DNA of 64,000 nt, from assembly GCF_011745145.1 (NCBI RefSeq), contig NZ_CP050191.1:5720473-5784472 (forward strand), read 5' to 3'. Below, piece after piece: positions 34,667 through 43,957 of the stretch (position 1 is the stretch's first letter; each line of letters begins with the position of its first letter). A program made the position numbers and the translations under genes. The stretch is from Mycobacterium sp. DL440. GTDB lineage: Bacteria > Actinomycetota > Actinomycetes > Mycobacteriales > Mycobacteriaceae. The notes below the pieces were generated by a model that was given only the letters and a program-made list of their open reading frames with translations, made no database searches and was not told the origin of the DNA.

Positions 34667-35854
34667 GTGGAATACGGTATGGGGCCCGAGTTGGAGGCCT
34701 TCCGCGCGCAGGTGCGGACATTCGTCGCCGAACACGCGCCCGCAATCCCGCCTCGGGCCGGCGTGCGCAGCGCCGAGAACGAGGCCGAACTGAAGGCGCT
34801 GAAGGAATGGACCGCGCGGTTGTTCGAAGCGGGCTACGTCGGCGCGGACTGGCCTACCGAGTACGGCGGCCGCCACGACCGTTCGGCCGAGCACGAAATC
34901 GTCGTCGGTGAGGAGCTGGCCCGGGCGGCGGTGCCCGGAGCTCAGGGGGGCAGCATCCTCGCCTCCCACGCACTCATCCATTACGGCACCGACGAGCAGC
35001 GCCGAAGGCATCTGCCCGAGATTCGTGCCGGCCGCCAACTGTGGTGCCAGCTGTTCAGCGAGCCCGGAGCCGGCAGTGATCTGGCGTCACTGCGCACCCG
35101 GGCGGTGCCCGACGGCGATACCTACACCGTCAACGGGCAGAAGGTGTGGACCACCGACGGGCACTGGGCCGACTACGGGTATCTGCTGGCCCGTACCGAC
35201 CCAGACGCTCCGAAGCACAAGGGCATCAGCGCGTTCATCGTCGATATGTCCAGCGCGGGTATCACGGTGCGGCCGCTCCGGGAATTGACCGGAACCTCCG
35301 ATTTCAACGAGGTGTTCCTCGACAACGTCACGCTGCCTGCCGAGGCGATGATCGGCACGCCGGGGCAGGGCTGGGCGATCGCGAATGCCACGCTGGCGCA
35401 CGAGCGTACCGGTGTCGGTGCGGCGGTGGTGAAGCTGAAGTTGGCCGTTCAGGCTCTCACCGACCTGGCCCGGCGGGTGCAATGCGGCGGTCGCCCCGCC
35501 ATCGAGAGCGATCTCGTGAAGGATCGGATCGGCGAGTTCAGCGCCGAGGTCGAAGCGCTCGCGGCGCTGACCTATGCGAACGTGACGCGATGGTCACGTG
35601 GTACCGAACGGATGCACGACGCCGCCATGGCCAAGCTGATGTTCAGTGAGGTCAACCTCGAAATAGCCCGCTTTGCAGTAGAACTCGGCGGCGAGGACGG
35701 TGTGCTGGTAGAAGGCGACGCGAATGTCCTCGACGCCGGTCGGTGGCAGGACGAGTGGTTGTATGCTCGCGCGTACACCATTGCCGGCGGCAGCTCGGAG
35801 ATCATGCGGAACCTGATTGCCGAGCGTGGACTGGGCCTGCCGCGTGGGCGCTAG
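34667..35854 (+). CDS. Acyl-CoA dehydrogenase (FadE family, alpha-type)
   Basis: A 395-residue protein with complete FadE motifs: 'CQLFSEPGAGSDLASLRTRA', 'VNGQKVWTTDGHWADYGYLLART', 'TIAGGSSEIMRNLIAERGLGLP'. Residues ~95-110 have a Gln/Gly-rich turn ('GAQGGSILASH'). It is convergent with a shorter FadE gene (35859), 4 bases apart; the two could form a heteromer like ChsE1-ChsE2 or act separately. GTG at 34667 follows an AGAAAGACAGA sequence. It likely oxidises a bulky acyl-CoA. Confidence 0.9.
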   Translation: MEYGMGPELEAFRAQVRTFVAEHAPAIPPRAGVRSAENEAELKALKEWTARLFEAGYVGADWPTEYGGRHDRSAEHEIVVGEELARAAVPGAQGGSILASHALIHYGTDEQRRRHLPEIRAGRQLWCQLFSEPGAGSDLASLRTRAVPDGDTYTVNGQKVWTTDGHWADYGYLLARTDPDAPKHKGISAFIVDMSSAGITVRPLRELTGTSDFNEVFLDNVTLPAEAMIGTPGQGWAIANATLAHERTGVGAAVVKLKLAVQALTDLARRVQCGGRPAIESDLVKDRIGEFSAEVEALAALTYANVTRWSRGTERMHDAAMAKLMFSEVNLEIARFAVELGGEDGVLVEGDANVLDAGRWQDEWLYARAYTIAGGSSEIMRNLIAERGLGLPRGR

Positions 35855-35858
35855 GCCC

Positions 35859-36851
35859 TTACGCGGTGACGAGTGCGGCGCGGTGTTCGGCGACCGTGCC
35901 GTCGAATGCCTCGTCGACCTTGATTCGGCGTAGCAGCAGATGCAGGTCGTGCTCCCAGGTGAAGCCGATACCACCGTGCACTTGGAGGGCGTCGCCGGCG
36001 ACGCGGGCGGCCGCGGCCTTGGCGTATGCGGCGGCCGCAGAGGCCGCCCGCGACCGGGCCGCGCCCACCGAGGTATCCAGCGCGAGCGCGGCGGCCCACA
36101 GCGAGGCTCTGGCGGACTCCACCGCAACGACCATGTCGGCGCAGTGATGTTTGACGGCCTGGAACGAGCCGATCGGCACGCCGAATTGCTCGCGCTGCCC
36201 GGCGTATTCGACAGTCATGTCGAGCAACCTGGTCGCGGCGCCAAGCGCGTCGAACGCACGGTGCACGGCAAGCGCATCCCGCACCGCGGTCAACGTTCCG
36301 GCGGGCAGTTCGGTTCCCTCGGGCAAGGCGGCGACGTCGGTACCGTCGAAGTTCACTCTCGCCCACGAACGGGTCAGGTCGAGGGTCGACATGGCAATCA
36401 GCGCGGGAGCAGAAACGACCGACAGGTACTCCTTTTCGCCGGCCTCGCCCACCACCGCGACGGAGGCCATATCGGCGGCCATCGGAACCGGGGTGCTGGG
36501 CCCACGCCGGCCGGAACCGAACGCCAATCCGGTCAGCGAGCCCTCGCCGGTGCTGATCCCTGCTCTGTCGAGCAGCCAGGCGGCAACTGTCAGATCAGCG
36601 ATCGGCAACGCGCTGGCCGCGTAACCGTGGGCCTCGGTGAGAACCGCGAGATCTACGTGGGTGCCACCCATTTCGGGGGTGAGCAGCGACAGCAAACCGG
36701 ATTCCGTCGCGTGCGCCACTGCTGCCGGGTCAATGGTGATAGGTGCTGAATCCAGTGTTGCGCGGACGCGCACCAGCGGGTCGTTGCGGACCAGCCAGGC
36801 ACGCTCGGCTTCTGCGAGTTGGTCCTGCTCGGCGGTCAGTCCGAAGTCCAT
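35859..36851 (-). CDS. Short acyl-CoA dehydrogenase (beta-type subunit)
   Basis: 330 residues, about 50-60 shorter than a full FadE; the middle domain lacks the SEPGAGSD loop, while 'YAGQREQFGVPIGSFQAVKHHCADM' (split) and 'QVHGGIGFTWEHDLHLLLRR' remain at the C-terminus. Such chains usually form alpha2-beta2 oxidases with a full-length FadE; the convergent gene at 34667 is the natural candidate, though they are on opposite strands. The start ATG at 36851 follows GGAGGGAATT. Divergent from the ligase at 36946. Confidence 0.85.
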   Translation of the reverse strand: MDFGLTAEQDQLAEAERAWLVRNDPLVRVRATLDSAPITIDPAAVAHATESGLLSLLTPEMGGTHVDLAVLTEAHGYAASALPIADLTVAAWLLDRAGISTGEGSLTGLAFGSGRRGPSTPVPMAADMASVAVVGEAGEKEYLSVVSAPALIAMSTLDLTRSWARVNFDGTDVAALPEGTELPAGTLTAVRDALAVHRAFDALGAATRLLDMTVEYAGQREQFGVPIGSFQAVKHHCADMVVAVESARASLWAAALALDTSVGAARSRAASAAAAYAKAAAARVAGDALQVHGGIGFTWEHDLHLLLRRIKVDEAFDGTVAEHRAALVTA

Positions 36852-36945
36852 CGTTCAATTCCCTCCACTACGTTGACCTAGTAAACCATGTCGATTAAGT
36901 TAAACAGAATACTGATTAGGGAAACGGTCTATCTGGAAAGTGACA

Positions 36946-38496
36946 ATGACGAGCATCGAAGAAGCGTTGGGAAGGCTGTGGGACGCCAACGATCACGCGC
37001 GCATGCTGCAATGTGACGAGCATTGGGAGTCCTGGGGTCGTGTCCGCACGCTGACCGAGCGGATCGACAAGGAGTTGACCGAGGCGGGGTGCGGTGAGGG
37101 CGGCCGGGTTGCGGTCGTGCTGCCGAATCGCATGGAGTCGGTCGCCGCCCTCATCGCGATCTTCCGGGGTGGACGCACTCTGGTGACCATCAGTCCGCTG
37201 CAACCACCGGAGCGGTTGAGTGCCGACCTGGCTGCCGCCGAAGTGGCCTACGTCCTGGCGCCGCAGGCGTTGTGGGCGGAAGCTGTGTTCGGCCGGACGG
37301 TCGGGGATCTCGGTGCCACCGGGTGGAGCCTCGAGGGCGATGATGTGATCGCGCAGGCTCGGGGACGCGCGCAGGCCGACCACGGCGATTCCGCCGTCGC
37401 GATCGAGATGCTGACGTCGGGTACGACAGGTCCTCCGAAACGTATTCCCTTGACCCGGGCCCAGTTGGAGGTCGCACTTGCGGCTGCGCTGCAACACAAC
37501 GACCGGCCCGGGTCCCGCACCAAACCGCCGCTGTCGGGAACCGTCGGCCTGGTGACACTGCCCATCGTTCATATCGGCGGCCTCTGGTCGCTGCTGCAGT
37601 CCCTGGTCGCCGCCCGACCGATTGCGATGTTGGATCGGTTCACGGTTCAGGGCTGGCACTCGGTGGTCAAGGAGCACAGGCCCGCCCTCGCGGGTTTGCC
37701 GCCCGCAGCCATCAGATCGGTCCTCGATTCCGATGTTCCGGCCGAGGATCTGGCGAGTATCCGCACCATCAACGCGGGTACCAGCCCGGTGGATCCTGAA
37801 CTGGTCGAGGCCTTCTTCGAGCGTTACGGCATTCCGATCCTCGTCGTCTACGGCGCGACAGAGTTCTCCGGCGCCGTGGCCGGGTGGACGGTGAAGGACT
37901 TCCATGCTCGGCGGGCGGAGAAGAAGGGCAGCGTGGGACGCGCGTTCCCCGGCGTCCGGCTGCAGATCGTAGATGAGGACGGCGCCGTGCTCGGTCCGGA
38001 TGAGAGTGGCAGGCTGCAAGTGGCGACTCCGCAGACCGGGCGCGCGGACGAGTGGGTCACCACCAGCGATCTTGCGCACTTGGATGCCGACGGCTTCCTC
38101 TACATCGACGGTCGCGCCGACGACGTCATCGTCCGTGGCGGGTTCAAGGTGGCACCGGAGATCGTCGTGCGGGCCCTGCGTGGGCATCCGGCCGTAGCCG
38201 ATGCGGCCGTGGCGCCCATCCCGGATCACCGTTTGGGCCAGATCCCGGTTGCCGCAGTCGAATTGCGGTCAGGAGCAGAAACCGATGGTGAGGCATTGCG
38301 TCAGCACTGCCGTACCCAGCTCACGCCGTATGAGGTGCCCACCCAGGTGTTCGTGGTCGATGCGCTACCCCGGGGTGCGGCACTGAAGGTGGACCGTAGG
38401 CGTCTGCTGGCCATGCTGGCGGAGCTCGGTGCCGGACAGATCGACGACAACTCCCACTCACAGAACGCCAACAATCCGCAGAAGGAGAATTCATGA
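36946..38496 (+). CDS. Acyl-CoA ligase (AMP-binding, FadD-like)
   Basis: About 516 residues: P-loop 'EMLTSGTTGPPKRIPLTR', 'VVYGATEFSGAV', hinge 'DGRADDVIVRGGFKVAPEIV', and a C-terminal end 'LPRGAALKVDRRRL' that keeps the catalytic Lys but not the usual preceding Gly. It would activate an acid for the enoyl hydratase and thiolase steps encoded next. ATG at 36946 is 6 bases after GGAAAG; GTG at 36940 is less likely. Its stop overlaps the next ATG (ATGA at 38493). Confidence 0.88.
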   Translation: MTSIEEALGRLWDANDHARMLQCDEHWESWGRVRTLTERIDKELTEAGCGEGGRVAVVLPNRMESVAALIAIFRGGRTLVTISPLQPPERLSADLAAAEVAYVLAPQALWAEAVFGRTVGDLGATGWSLEGDDVIAQARGRAQADHGDSAVAIEMLTSGTTGPPKRIPLTRAQLEVALAAALQHNDRPGSRTKPPLSGTVGLVTLPIVHIGGLWSLLQSLVAARPIAMLDRFTVQGWHSVVKEHRPALAGLPPAAIRSVLDSDVPAEDLASIRTINAGTSPVDPELVEAFFERYGIPILVVYGATEFSGAVAGWTVKDFHARRAEKKGSVGRAFPGVRLQIVDEDGAVLGPDESGRLQVATPQTGRADEWVTTSDLAHLDADGFLYIDGRADDVIVRGGFKVAPEIVVRALRGHPAVADAAVAPIPDHRLGQIPVAAVELRSGAETDGEALRQHCRTQLTPYEVPTQVFVVDALPRGAALKVDRRRLLAMLAELGAGQIDDNSHSQNANNPQKENS

Positions 38497-39278
38497 CTGA
38501 TGCCGCCATTGTGGAGCGCAGAGGCAACGTCGCGCTCATCACGATCAACCGTCCGGAGGCCCGCAACGCGGTCAACGGCGCGGTGAGCATTGCCGTCGGC
38601 AATGCATTGGAGGCCGCACAGAACGACCCCGAGGTCTGGGTGGTCGTGCTCACCGGGGCCGGAGACAAATCCTTCTGTGCCGGCGCGGATCTGAAGGCGA
38701 TCTCGCGCGGGGAGGACCTCTTCCACGACACAAACCCGGAGTGGGGCTTCGCCGGTTACGTAAATCACTTCATCGACAAGCCCACCATCGCCGCGGTCAA
38801 TGGCACCGCTTTGGGCGGTGGCTCGGAGCTGGCGCTGGCCAGTGATCTGGTGGTCGCCGGCGAAACTGCCAGCTTCGGCCTACCTGAGGTCAAGCGTGGC
38901 TTGATCGCCGGTGCGGGCGGGGTATTCCGGATCATCGAACAGCTGCCTCGCAAGGTGGCGCTCGAACTCGTGTTCACCGGAGAGCCGATCGCCGCCGATG
39001 AGGCGCTGCGGTGGGGGTTGATCAACCAAGTGGTACCCGACGGCAACGTGGTGGAAGCTGCGCTCGCGCTCGCCGAGCGGATCACCGTGAACGCGCCGCT
39101 GTCGGTGCAGGCCAGCAAGCGGGTCGCCTACGCCGCCGACAACGGCGTGATCGCCCATGAGGAGCCCAAGTGGGCGCGTACTCAGCGCGAGTTCACCGCG
39201 CTACTGAAATCCGAAGACGCACAGGAAGGCCCGTTGGCCTTCGCGCAGAAACGTCAACCCGTATGGAAGGCACGCTGA
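38493..39278 (+). CDS. Enoyl-CoA hydratase/isomerase (crotonase family)
   Basis: A 261-residue crotonase with the oxyanion-hole segments 'FCAGADLKAI' (~70) and 'GTALGGGSELALASDLVVA' (~110-128), and an active-site Glu region 'FGLPEVKRGLIAGAGG'. It hydrates 2-enoyl-CoAs with (S)-specificity. Translationally coupled to the ligase before it and 1 base from the truncated SDR after it, so it is part of one operon with them. Confidence 0.9.
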   Translation: MTDAAIVERRGNVALITINRPEARNAVNGAVSIAVGNALEAAQNDPEVWVVVLTGAGDKSFCAGADLKAISRGEDLFHDTNPEWGFAGYVNHFIDKPTIAAVNGTALGGGSELALASDLVVAGETASFGLPEVKRGLIAGAGGVFRIIEQLPRKVALELVFTGEPIAADEALRWGLINQVVPDGNVVEAALALAERITVNAPLSVQASKRVAYAADNGVIAHEEPKWARTQREFTALLKSEDAQEGPLAFAQKRQPVWKAR

Positions 39279-39279
39279 C

Positions 39280-39864
39280 ATGGGTCGTGTAGAAGGAAAA
39301 GTCATTCTGGTCACCGGTGGCGCCCGCGGTCAGGGTCGTAGCCACGCGGTCAAACTGGCCGAGGAGGGTGCCGACATCATCCTCTTCGACATCTGCCACG
39401 ACATCGAGACCAACGAGTACGCGCTGGCGACGTCCCGCGATCTCGAAGAAGCCGGCCTGGAGGTGGAGAAGACGGGTCGCAAGGCCTACACCGCCGAGGT
39501 TGATGTACGCGACCGCGCGGCCGTAAACCGCGAACTCGCCAATGCGGTAGCAGAATTCGGCAAGCTCGACGTGGTCGTCGCCAATGCCGGGATCTGTCCG
39601 CTGGGTGCGAATCTCCCGGTTGTGGCCTTCGCTGACGCCTTCGACGTGGACTTCGTCGGCGTGGTCAACACGGTGCATGCCGCACTGCCCTATCTGAAGC
39701 CCGGAGCGTCGATCATCACCACGGGTTCGGTCGCGGGTCTCATTGCCGCCAAGATGCCGCCCGGGGCGGCGGGGCCGCAGGGGCCGGGCGAGCAAGTAAG
39801 AGGCCGATCGGGAGGCTGTCGTTTCACGATCTGCAAGTACCAACGCCACATGGCAGGGAGTTGA
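39280..39864 (+). pseudogene. Truncated mycofactocin-type SDR (C-terminal third missing)
   Basis: The first ~165 residues are a normal SDR of the mycofactocin-associated group: 'VILVTGGARGQGRSHAVKL', 'VVANAGICPLG', 'SIITTGSVAGLIAAKMPPG'. After 'GPQGPG' (~residue 169), where relatives continue to the catalytic Tyr-x3-Lys, the text changes to an unrelated 25-residue tail ending at 39864, 1 base before fadA. The catalytic Tyr/Lys and the C-terminal ~100 residues are therefore missing, and the product is probably inactive. A deletion that joined this gene to the fadA upstream region is the simplest explanation. Confidence 0.75.
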
Positions 39865-39865
39865 T

Positions 39866-41077
39866 ATGTCTGAAGAAGCGTTCATTTACGAGGCGATCCG
39901 TACCCCGCGGGGGAAACAGCGCGGTGGTGCGCTGACCGAGATCCGACCAGTCGCGTTGGTGGTGGGGCTCATTGACGAGCTCCGGGCCCGGTTCCCCGGC
40001 CTGGATGAGACGTTGATCAGCGATATCTTGCTCGGTGTAGTGACACCGATCCGCGAGCAAGGCGGCGACATCGCCCGCACTGTCGCTATTGCGGCAGGCA
40101 TGCCCGACACGACCGGCGGGGTTCAGCTGAACCGGTTTTGTGGGTCGGGTCTTGAGGCAGTCAACATGGCCGCGCAGAAGGTTCGTTCCGGCTGGGACGA
40201 CCTGGTGCTGGCCGGCGGTGTCGAGTCGATGAGCCGCATCACAATGCTTTCCGACGGTGGCGCCATGTTCAACGACGTCGCTTTTACCTACGATCACCGT
40301 ATCGCCCCGCAGGGCATCGGCGCCGACCTAATCGCCACCATCGAGGGCTTCTCCCGCGATGACGTCGACGCTTACGCGGCGCGGTCGCAGGAGCGTGCGG
40401 CGGCGGCCTGGTCCGGCGGCTACTTCGCCAAGTCGGTCGTCCCGGTCAAGGATCAGAACGGCCTCGTCGTGCTGGACCACGACGAGCACATGCGGCCCGG
40501 CACCACTGCGGCTGACCTGGGCAAGCTGAAGTCCGCGTTCGAGGGCCTGGGCGCCATGGGCGGCTTCGACGACGTGGCGCTGCAGCGCTACCACTACGTC
40601 GAGAAGATCAACCACGTCCACACCGGCGGCAACAGCTCGGGCATCGTCGACGGCGCCGCGCTGGTGTTGATTGGGTCCGAGAAAGCTGGTGTCTCTCAGG
40701 GGCTGACGCCGCGGGCTCGCATCGTGGCGACGGCTACCAGCGGCGCTGATGCGACGATCATGCTGACCGGCCCGCAGCCAGCCACCCGCAAAGTGTTGGA
40801 TCGTGCCGGCCTGACCGTCGATGACATCGACCTGTTCGAGCTCAACGAGGCGTTCGCCTCGGTGGTGCTGAAGTTCCAGAAGGACCTCAACATCCCCGAC
40901 GAGAAGCTCAACGTCAACGGTGGCGCCATCGCGATGGGCCACCCGCTGGGCGCCACCGGCGCCATGATCACCGGAACCATGGTCGACGAGCTCGAGCGTC
41001 GCGGTGCGCGGCGTGCCCTGATCACGCTGTGTATCGGCGGCGGCATGGGCGTGGCCACCATCATCGAGCGCGTCTGA
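39866..41077 (+). CDS. fadA: Acetyl-CoA acyltransferase FadA (beta-oxidation thiolase)
   Basis: A 403-residue thiolase with the nucleophile Cys in '[14 protein letters not shown]' (~93), '[11 protein letters not shown]', '[16 protein letters not shown]' (catalytic His) and '[17 protein letters not shown]' (second Cys). It resembles FadA (Rv0859), the thiolase subunit of the trifunctional beta-oxidation complex, and is followed 15 bases later by the matching fadB. ATG at 39866 follows AGGGAG. It cleaves 3-ketoacyl-CoAs to acetyl-CoA and a shortened acyl-CoA. Confidence 0.93.
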   Translation: MSEEAFIYEAIRTPRGKQRGGALTEIRPVALVVGLIDELRARFPGLDETLISDILLGVVTPIREQGGDIARTVAIAAGMPDTTGGVQLNRFCGSGLEAVNMAAQKVRSGWDDLVLAGGVESMSRITMLSDGGAMFNDVAFTYDHRIAPQGIGADLIATIEGFSRDDVDAYAARSQERAAAAWSGGYFAKSVVPVKDQNGLVVLDHDEHMRPGTTAADLGKLKSAFEGLGAMGGFDDVALQRYHYVEKINHVHTGGNSSGIVDGAALVLIGSEKAGVSQGLTPRARIVATATSGADATIMLTGPQPATRKVLDRAGLTVDDIDLFELNEAFASVVLKFQKDLNIPDEKLNVNGGAIAMGHPLGATGAMITGTMVDELERRGARRALITLCIGGGMGVATIIERV

Positions 41078-41092
41078 GAGGTCTGAAAAACA

Positions 41093-43228
41093 ATGGCTGA
41101 GAACACCATTCAGTGGGACAAGGATGCCGACGGCATCGTCACCCTGACGTTGGACGACCCGACCGGTTCGGCCAACGTGATGAACGACGATTTTCAGAAT
41201 TCGATCCATCGCGCAGTGCAGCGCCTTGTTGCTGAGCAGGATTCGATCACCGGTGTGGTGATCACCAGTGCGAAGAAGACCTTCTTCGCGGGTGGTGACC
41301 TCAAATGGATGATGAGCCTCGATCAGAGCGACGCCGCTGAGGCGTTTGACACCGTGGAACGTGTCAAGGCTGATCTGCGCAAGCTGGAGACCCTGCCCAA
41401 GCCCGTCGTGGCCGCGATCAACGGCGCCGCGCTCGGCGGTGGCCTGGAGATCGCGCTGGCGACCAACCACCGCATCGCCGCCGACGTCAAGGGCAGCCAG
41501 ATCGGTCTGCCCGAGGTGACCCTGGGCCTGCTGCCCGGTGGTGGCGGCGTGGCCCGCAGCGTGCGCATGTTCGGTATCCAGAAGGCCTTCATGGAGGTCC
41601 TCTCGCAGGGCACCCGCTTCAACCCGGCCAAGGCCAAGGAGACCGGTCTGGTCGACGAGCTGGTCGGTTCGGTCGATGAGCTGATCCCGGCCGCAAAGGC
41701 GTGGATCAAGGCCAACCCCGAGGCCGACACCCAGCCGTGGGACGTCAAGGGCTACAAGATCCCTGGCGCAGAGGAGCTAGCAGCGGTCTTGCCGTCGATG
41801 GGGTCGAACCTGCGCAGCCAGCTCAAAGGTGCCCCGGTGCCCGCCCTTCGGGCGATCCTTGCCGCCGCTGTCGAGGGTGCCCAGGTCGACTTCGACACCG
41901 CCAGCCGCATCGAGAGCCGCTACTTTTCCGAGGTGGCTACCAGCCAGACCGCCAAGAACATGATTCAGGCGTTCTTCCTGGACCTGCAGGCCATCAACGG
42001 CGGCGCCTCGCGTCCCGAGGGCATCGCCAAGCAGGAGATCCGCAAGATCGGTGTGCTGGGTGCGGGCATGATGGGCGCCGGTGTCGCCTACGTGTCGGCC
42101 AAGGCCGGCTACGACGTGGTGCTCAAGGACGTCAGCATCGAGGCCGCCGAACGCGGGAAGGACTATTCGAGGAAGCTGGAAGCCAAGGCGATCGGCCGCG
42201 GCGTCAGCACAGAGGAACAAGCAGCTGCGTTGCTCGGTCGGATCATTCCGACCGCTGATCCGCAGGATCTCAAGGGCGTCGACTTCGTGATCGAGGCCGT
42301 GTTCGAGAACTCCGAACTCAAGCACAAGGTGTTCCAGGAGATCGAGGACATCGTCGAGCCCAACGCGCTGCTCGGCTCGAACACCTCCACGCTGCCGATC
42401 ACCGGTCTGGCGACCGGCGTGAAGCGCCAGGAGGACTTCATCGGTATCCACTTTTTCTCACCCGTCGACAAGATGCCGCTGGTGGAGATCATCAAGGGCG
42501 AGAAGACCTCTGACGAGGCCCTGGCCCGCGTGTTCGACTACACCCTGGCCATCCGCAAGACCCCGATCGTGGTCAACGACAGCCGCGGCTTCTTCACCAG
42601 CCGCGTCATCATGACCTTCGTGCGGGAAGCCATGGCCATGCTGGCCGAGGGCGTCGCACCGACGAGCATCGAGCAAGCGGGTGGCCAGGCCGGCTACCCG
42701 GCGCCGCCGCTGCAACTGCTCGACGAACTCAACCTCGAACTGCTCCAGAAAGTTTCGATCGAGACCCGCAAGGCGGTCGAGGCCGACGGCAACACCTATA
42801 CGCCGCACCCCGGTGAGGCCGTGGTGGAGAAGATGATCGAGCTCGGCCGCCCCTCGCGCCTGAAGGGTGCCGGCTTCTACTCCTACGTCGACGGCAAGCG
42901 GACCCAGCTGTGGCCCGGCCTGCGCGAGACGTTCAACTCCGGATCCTCGCAGATCCCGCTGCAGGACATGATCGACCGCATGCTGTTCGCCGAGGCGCTG
43001 GAGACCCAGAAGTGCCTCGACGAGGGCGTGCTCACCTCGACCGCTGACGCGAACATCGGCTCGATCATGGGTATCGGCTACCCCGCCTACACCGGTGGCT
43101 CGGCCCAGTTCATCGTCGGCTACCAGGGTGAGCTCGGCGTCGGCAAGGCAGCCTTCGTCGCCCGCGCCAAGGAACTGGCCGCCCGCTACGGCGACCGCTT
43201 CCTGCCTCCGATCTCGTTAACCGAATAG
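41093..43228 (+). CDS. fadB: FadB, enoyl-CoA hydratase/3-hydroxyacyl-CoA dehydrogenase
   Basis: A 711-residue bifunctional alpha subunit. N-terminal crotonase domain (~1-190, 'FFAGGDLKWMM', 'GAALGGGLEIALATNHR', 'LPEVTLGLLPGGGG'); NAD-binding domain from ~320 ('IGVLGAGMMGAGVAYVSAKAGYDVVLKD'; Gly-rich) with catalytic His in 'GIHFFSPVDKMPLVEIIKG' (~460); helical C-terminal domain. With FadA it forms the trifunctional enzyme of beta-oxidation. Length and gene pairing match Rv0860. A hairpin at 43238 follows 9 bases after the stop. Confidence 0.94.
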   Translation: MAENTIQWDKDADGIVTLTLDDPTGSANVMNDDFQNSIHRAVQRLVAEQDSITGVVITSAKKTFFAGGDLKWMMSLDQSDAAEAFDTVERVKADLRKLETLPKPVVAAINGAALGGGLEIALATNHRIAADVKGSQIGLPEVTLGLLPGGGGVARSVRMFGIQKAFMEVLSQGTRFNPAKAKETGLVDELVGSVDELIPAAKAWIKANPEADTQPWDVKGYKIPGAEELAAVLPSMGSNLRSQLKGAPVPALRAILAAAVEGAQVDFDTASRIESRYFSEVATSQTAKNMIQAFFLDLQAINGGASRPEGIAKQEIRKIGVLGAGMMGAGVAYVSAKAGYDVVLKDVSIEAAERGKDYSRKLEAKAIGRGVSTEEQAAALLGRIIPTADPQDLKGVDFVIEAVFENSELKHKVFQEIEDIVEPNALLGSNTSTLPITGLATGVKRQEDFIGIHFFSPVDKMPLVEIIKGEKTSDEALARVFDYTLAIRKTPIVVNDSRGFFTSRVIMTFVREAMAMLAEGVAPTSIEQAGGQAGYPAPPLQLLDELNLELLQKVSIETRKAVEADGNTYTPHPGEAVVEKMIELGRPSRLKGAGFYSYVDGKRTQLWPGLRETFNSGSSQIPLQDMIDRMLFAEALETQKCLDEGVLTSTADANIGSIMGIGYPAYTGGSAQFIVGYQGELGVGKAAFVARAKELAARYGDRFLPPISLTE

Positions 43229-43237
43229 CTAGCTGCA

Positions 43238-43261
43238 AGGGTCCAGAGTCCACCGGACCCT
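43238..43261 (+). terminator. Hairpin after fadB, probable terminator
   Basis: AGGGTCC pairs with GGACCCT around a 10-base loop, directly after the fadB stop. There is no T-tract, which is common for mycobacterial terminators, so efficiency is uncertain. Confidence 0.5.
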
Positions 43262-43551
43262 GCGCTATCGGCAAACACAGCCCGGTCTCTGAGCTGACAG
43301 TGTCGTGCTGTGCCACGTGTGTCTGGCGGCGCCTGTCCATTCATGCTGGGTCGACTGACGACAGAACGTGAGTGCCGCTGGGAGAGCGCCATTACCGATG
43401 CGTTCGGGACGGCGCTGGCTATCCAGTCCCGATGGGGGAAGCAACTCCTCCTGGTGGTAGGCGCAAAGATGCTGGCTTTCGCGCACCCTAAATCTGAGCA
43501 CGTCCACCCCCGCAGAGGGGGCGCGTCACCTTCGGATTCAAGGAGGCTCAG
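43262..43551. other. Non-coding stretch downstream of fadB
   Basis: No frame with mycobacterial-like content and a ribosome site is seen. It ends with a second hairpin (CCCCC-GCAGA-GGGGG, 43507-43521) and the AAGGAGG site of the small gene at 43552. The overlapping frames on both strands appear fortuitous. Confidence 0.5.
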
Positions 43552-43722
43552 ATGTGGGTAGTTGAGCGAAGCGATAGCGGTCATCGTTCGGCGTGGGCCA
43601 CCGGCCGCGACGCCAAGCACTACATCCAATGCTTGGGGATGGTGAGTCCGATCGCGCCGTACACATTTGATGTTTGCCTCTCATCGGGTGAGCACATTGT
43701 CGCCTTGATGGTCAGGAATTGA
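43552..43722 (+). CDS. Small protein (56 aa), unknown function
   Basis: ATG at 43552 is preceded by a near-ideal AAGGAGG ribosome site, 6 bases away, and the frame runs 56 codons to TGA at 43720. The product starts MWVVERSDSG, has two Cys near the middle and a hydrophobic end ('EHIVALMVRN'). No family is recognised; the ribosome site is the main support. It is the first of three small reading frames with good ribosome sites in this otherwise gene-poor stretch. Confidence 0.45.
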   Translation: MWVVERSDSGHRSAWATGRDAKHYIQCLGMVSPIAPYTFDVCLSSGEHIVALMVRN

Positions 43723-43837
43723 AGGTGGCCGGTTGCAGTGACGGCACTGGACGGCCAGCCGCATCGCCGTCCGATTGCGACGACCCGGCGAGAGCACGAA
43801 TGCAGCACGGGATGGGAGCGATCAGAAGGAGAACGTC

Positions 43838-43957
43838 ATGAGCCGCGGTATTGGCGCTGTCGGTCGGTCAGCGCCCCCTTGCCGGCCACCGTCGACACGC
43901 GATTCGTCAGCCGACAGTCGCCCTGCGGCGCTTCATACGAAGCGGACTTTCTCGTGA
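43838..43957 (+). CDS. 39-residue open frame ahead of the 43954 gene
   Basis: ATG at 43838 follows AGAAGGAG at good spacing; the 39-codon frame ends in TGA overlapping the GTG of the next gene (GTGA, 43954-43957). It could be a short translated leader coupling translation to the next gene, or the real start of that gene separated by a frameshift. The peptide is Ser/Pro/Arg-rich and resembles nothing I know. Confidence 0.3.
   Translation: MSRGIGAVGRSAPPCRPPSTRDSSADSRPAALHTKRTFS

Noticed and set aside
43507..43521. CCCCC-GCAGA-GGGGG hairpin as a second fadB terminator
   Set aside because: Too far from fadB (about 280 bases) and without a T-tract; more likely incidental or part of the leader of the 56-residue gene.
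43310..43629. Frames on both strands between fadB and the 56-residue gene
   Set aside because: Mutually overlapping, no ribosome site, residue composition not protein-like.
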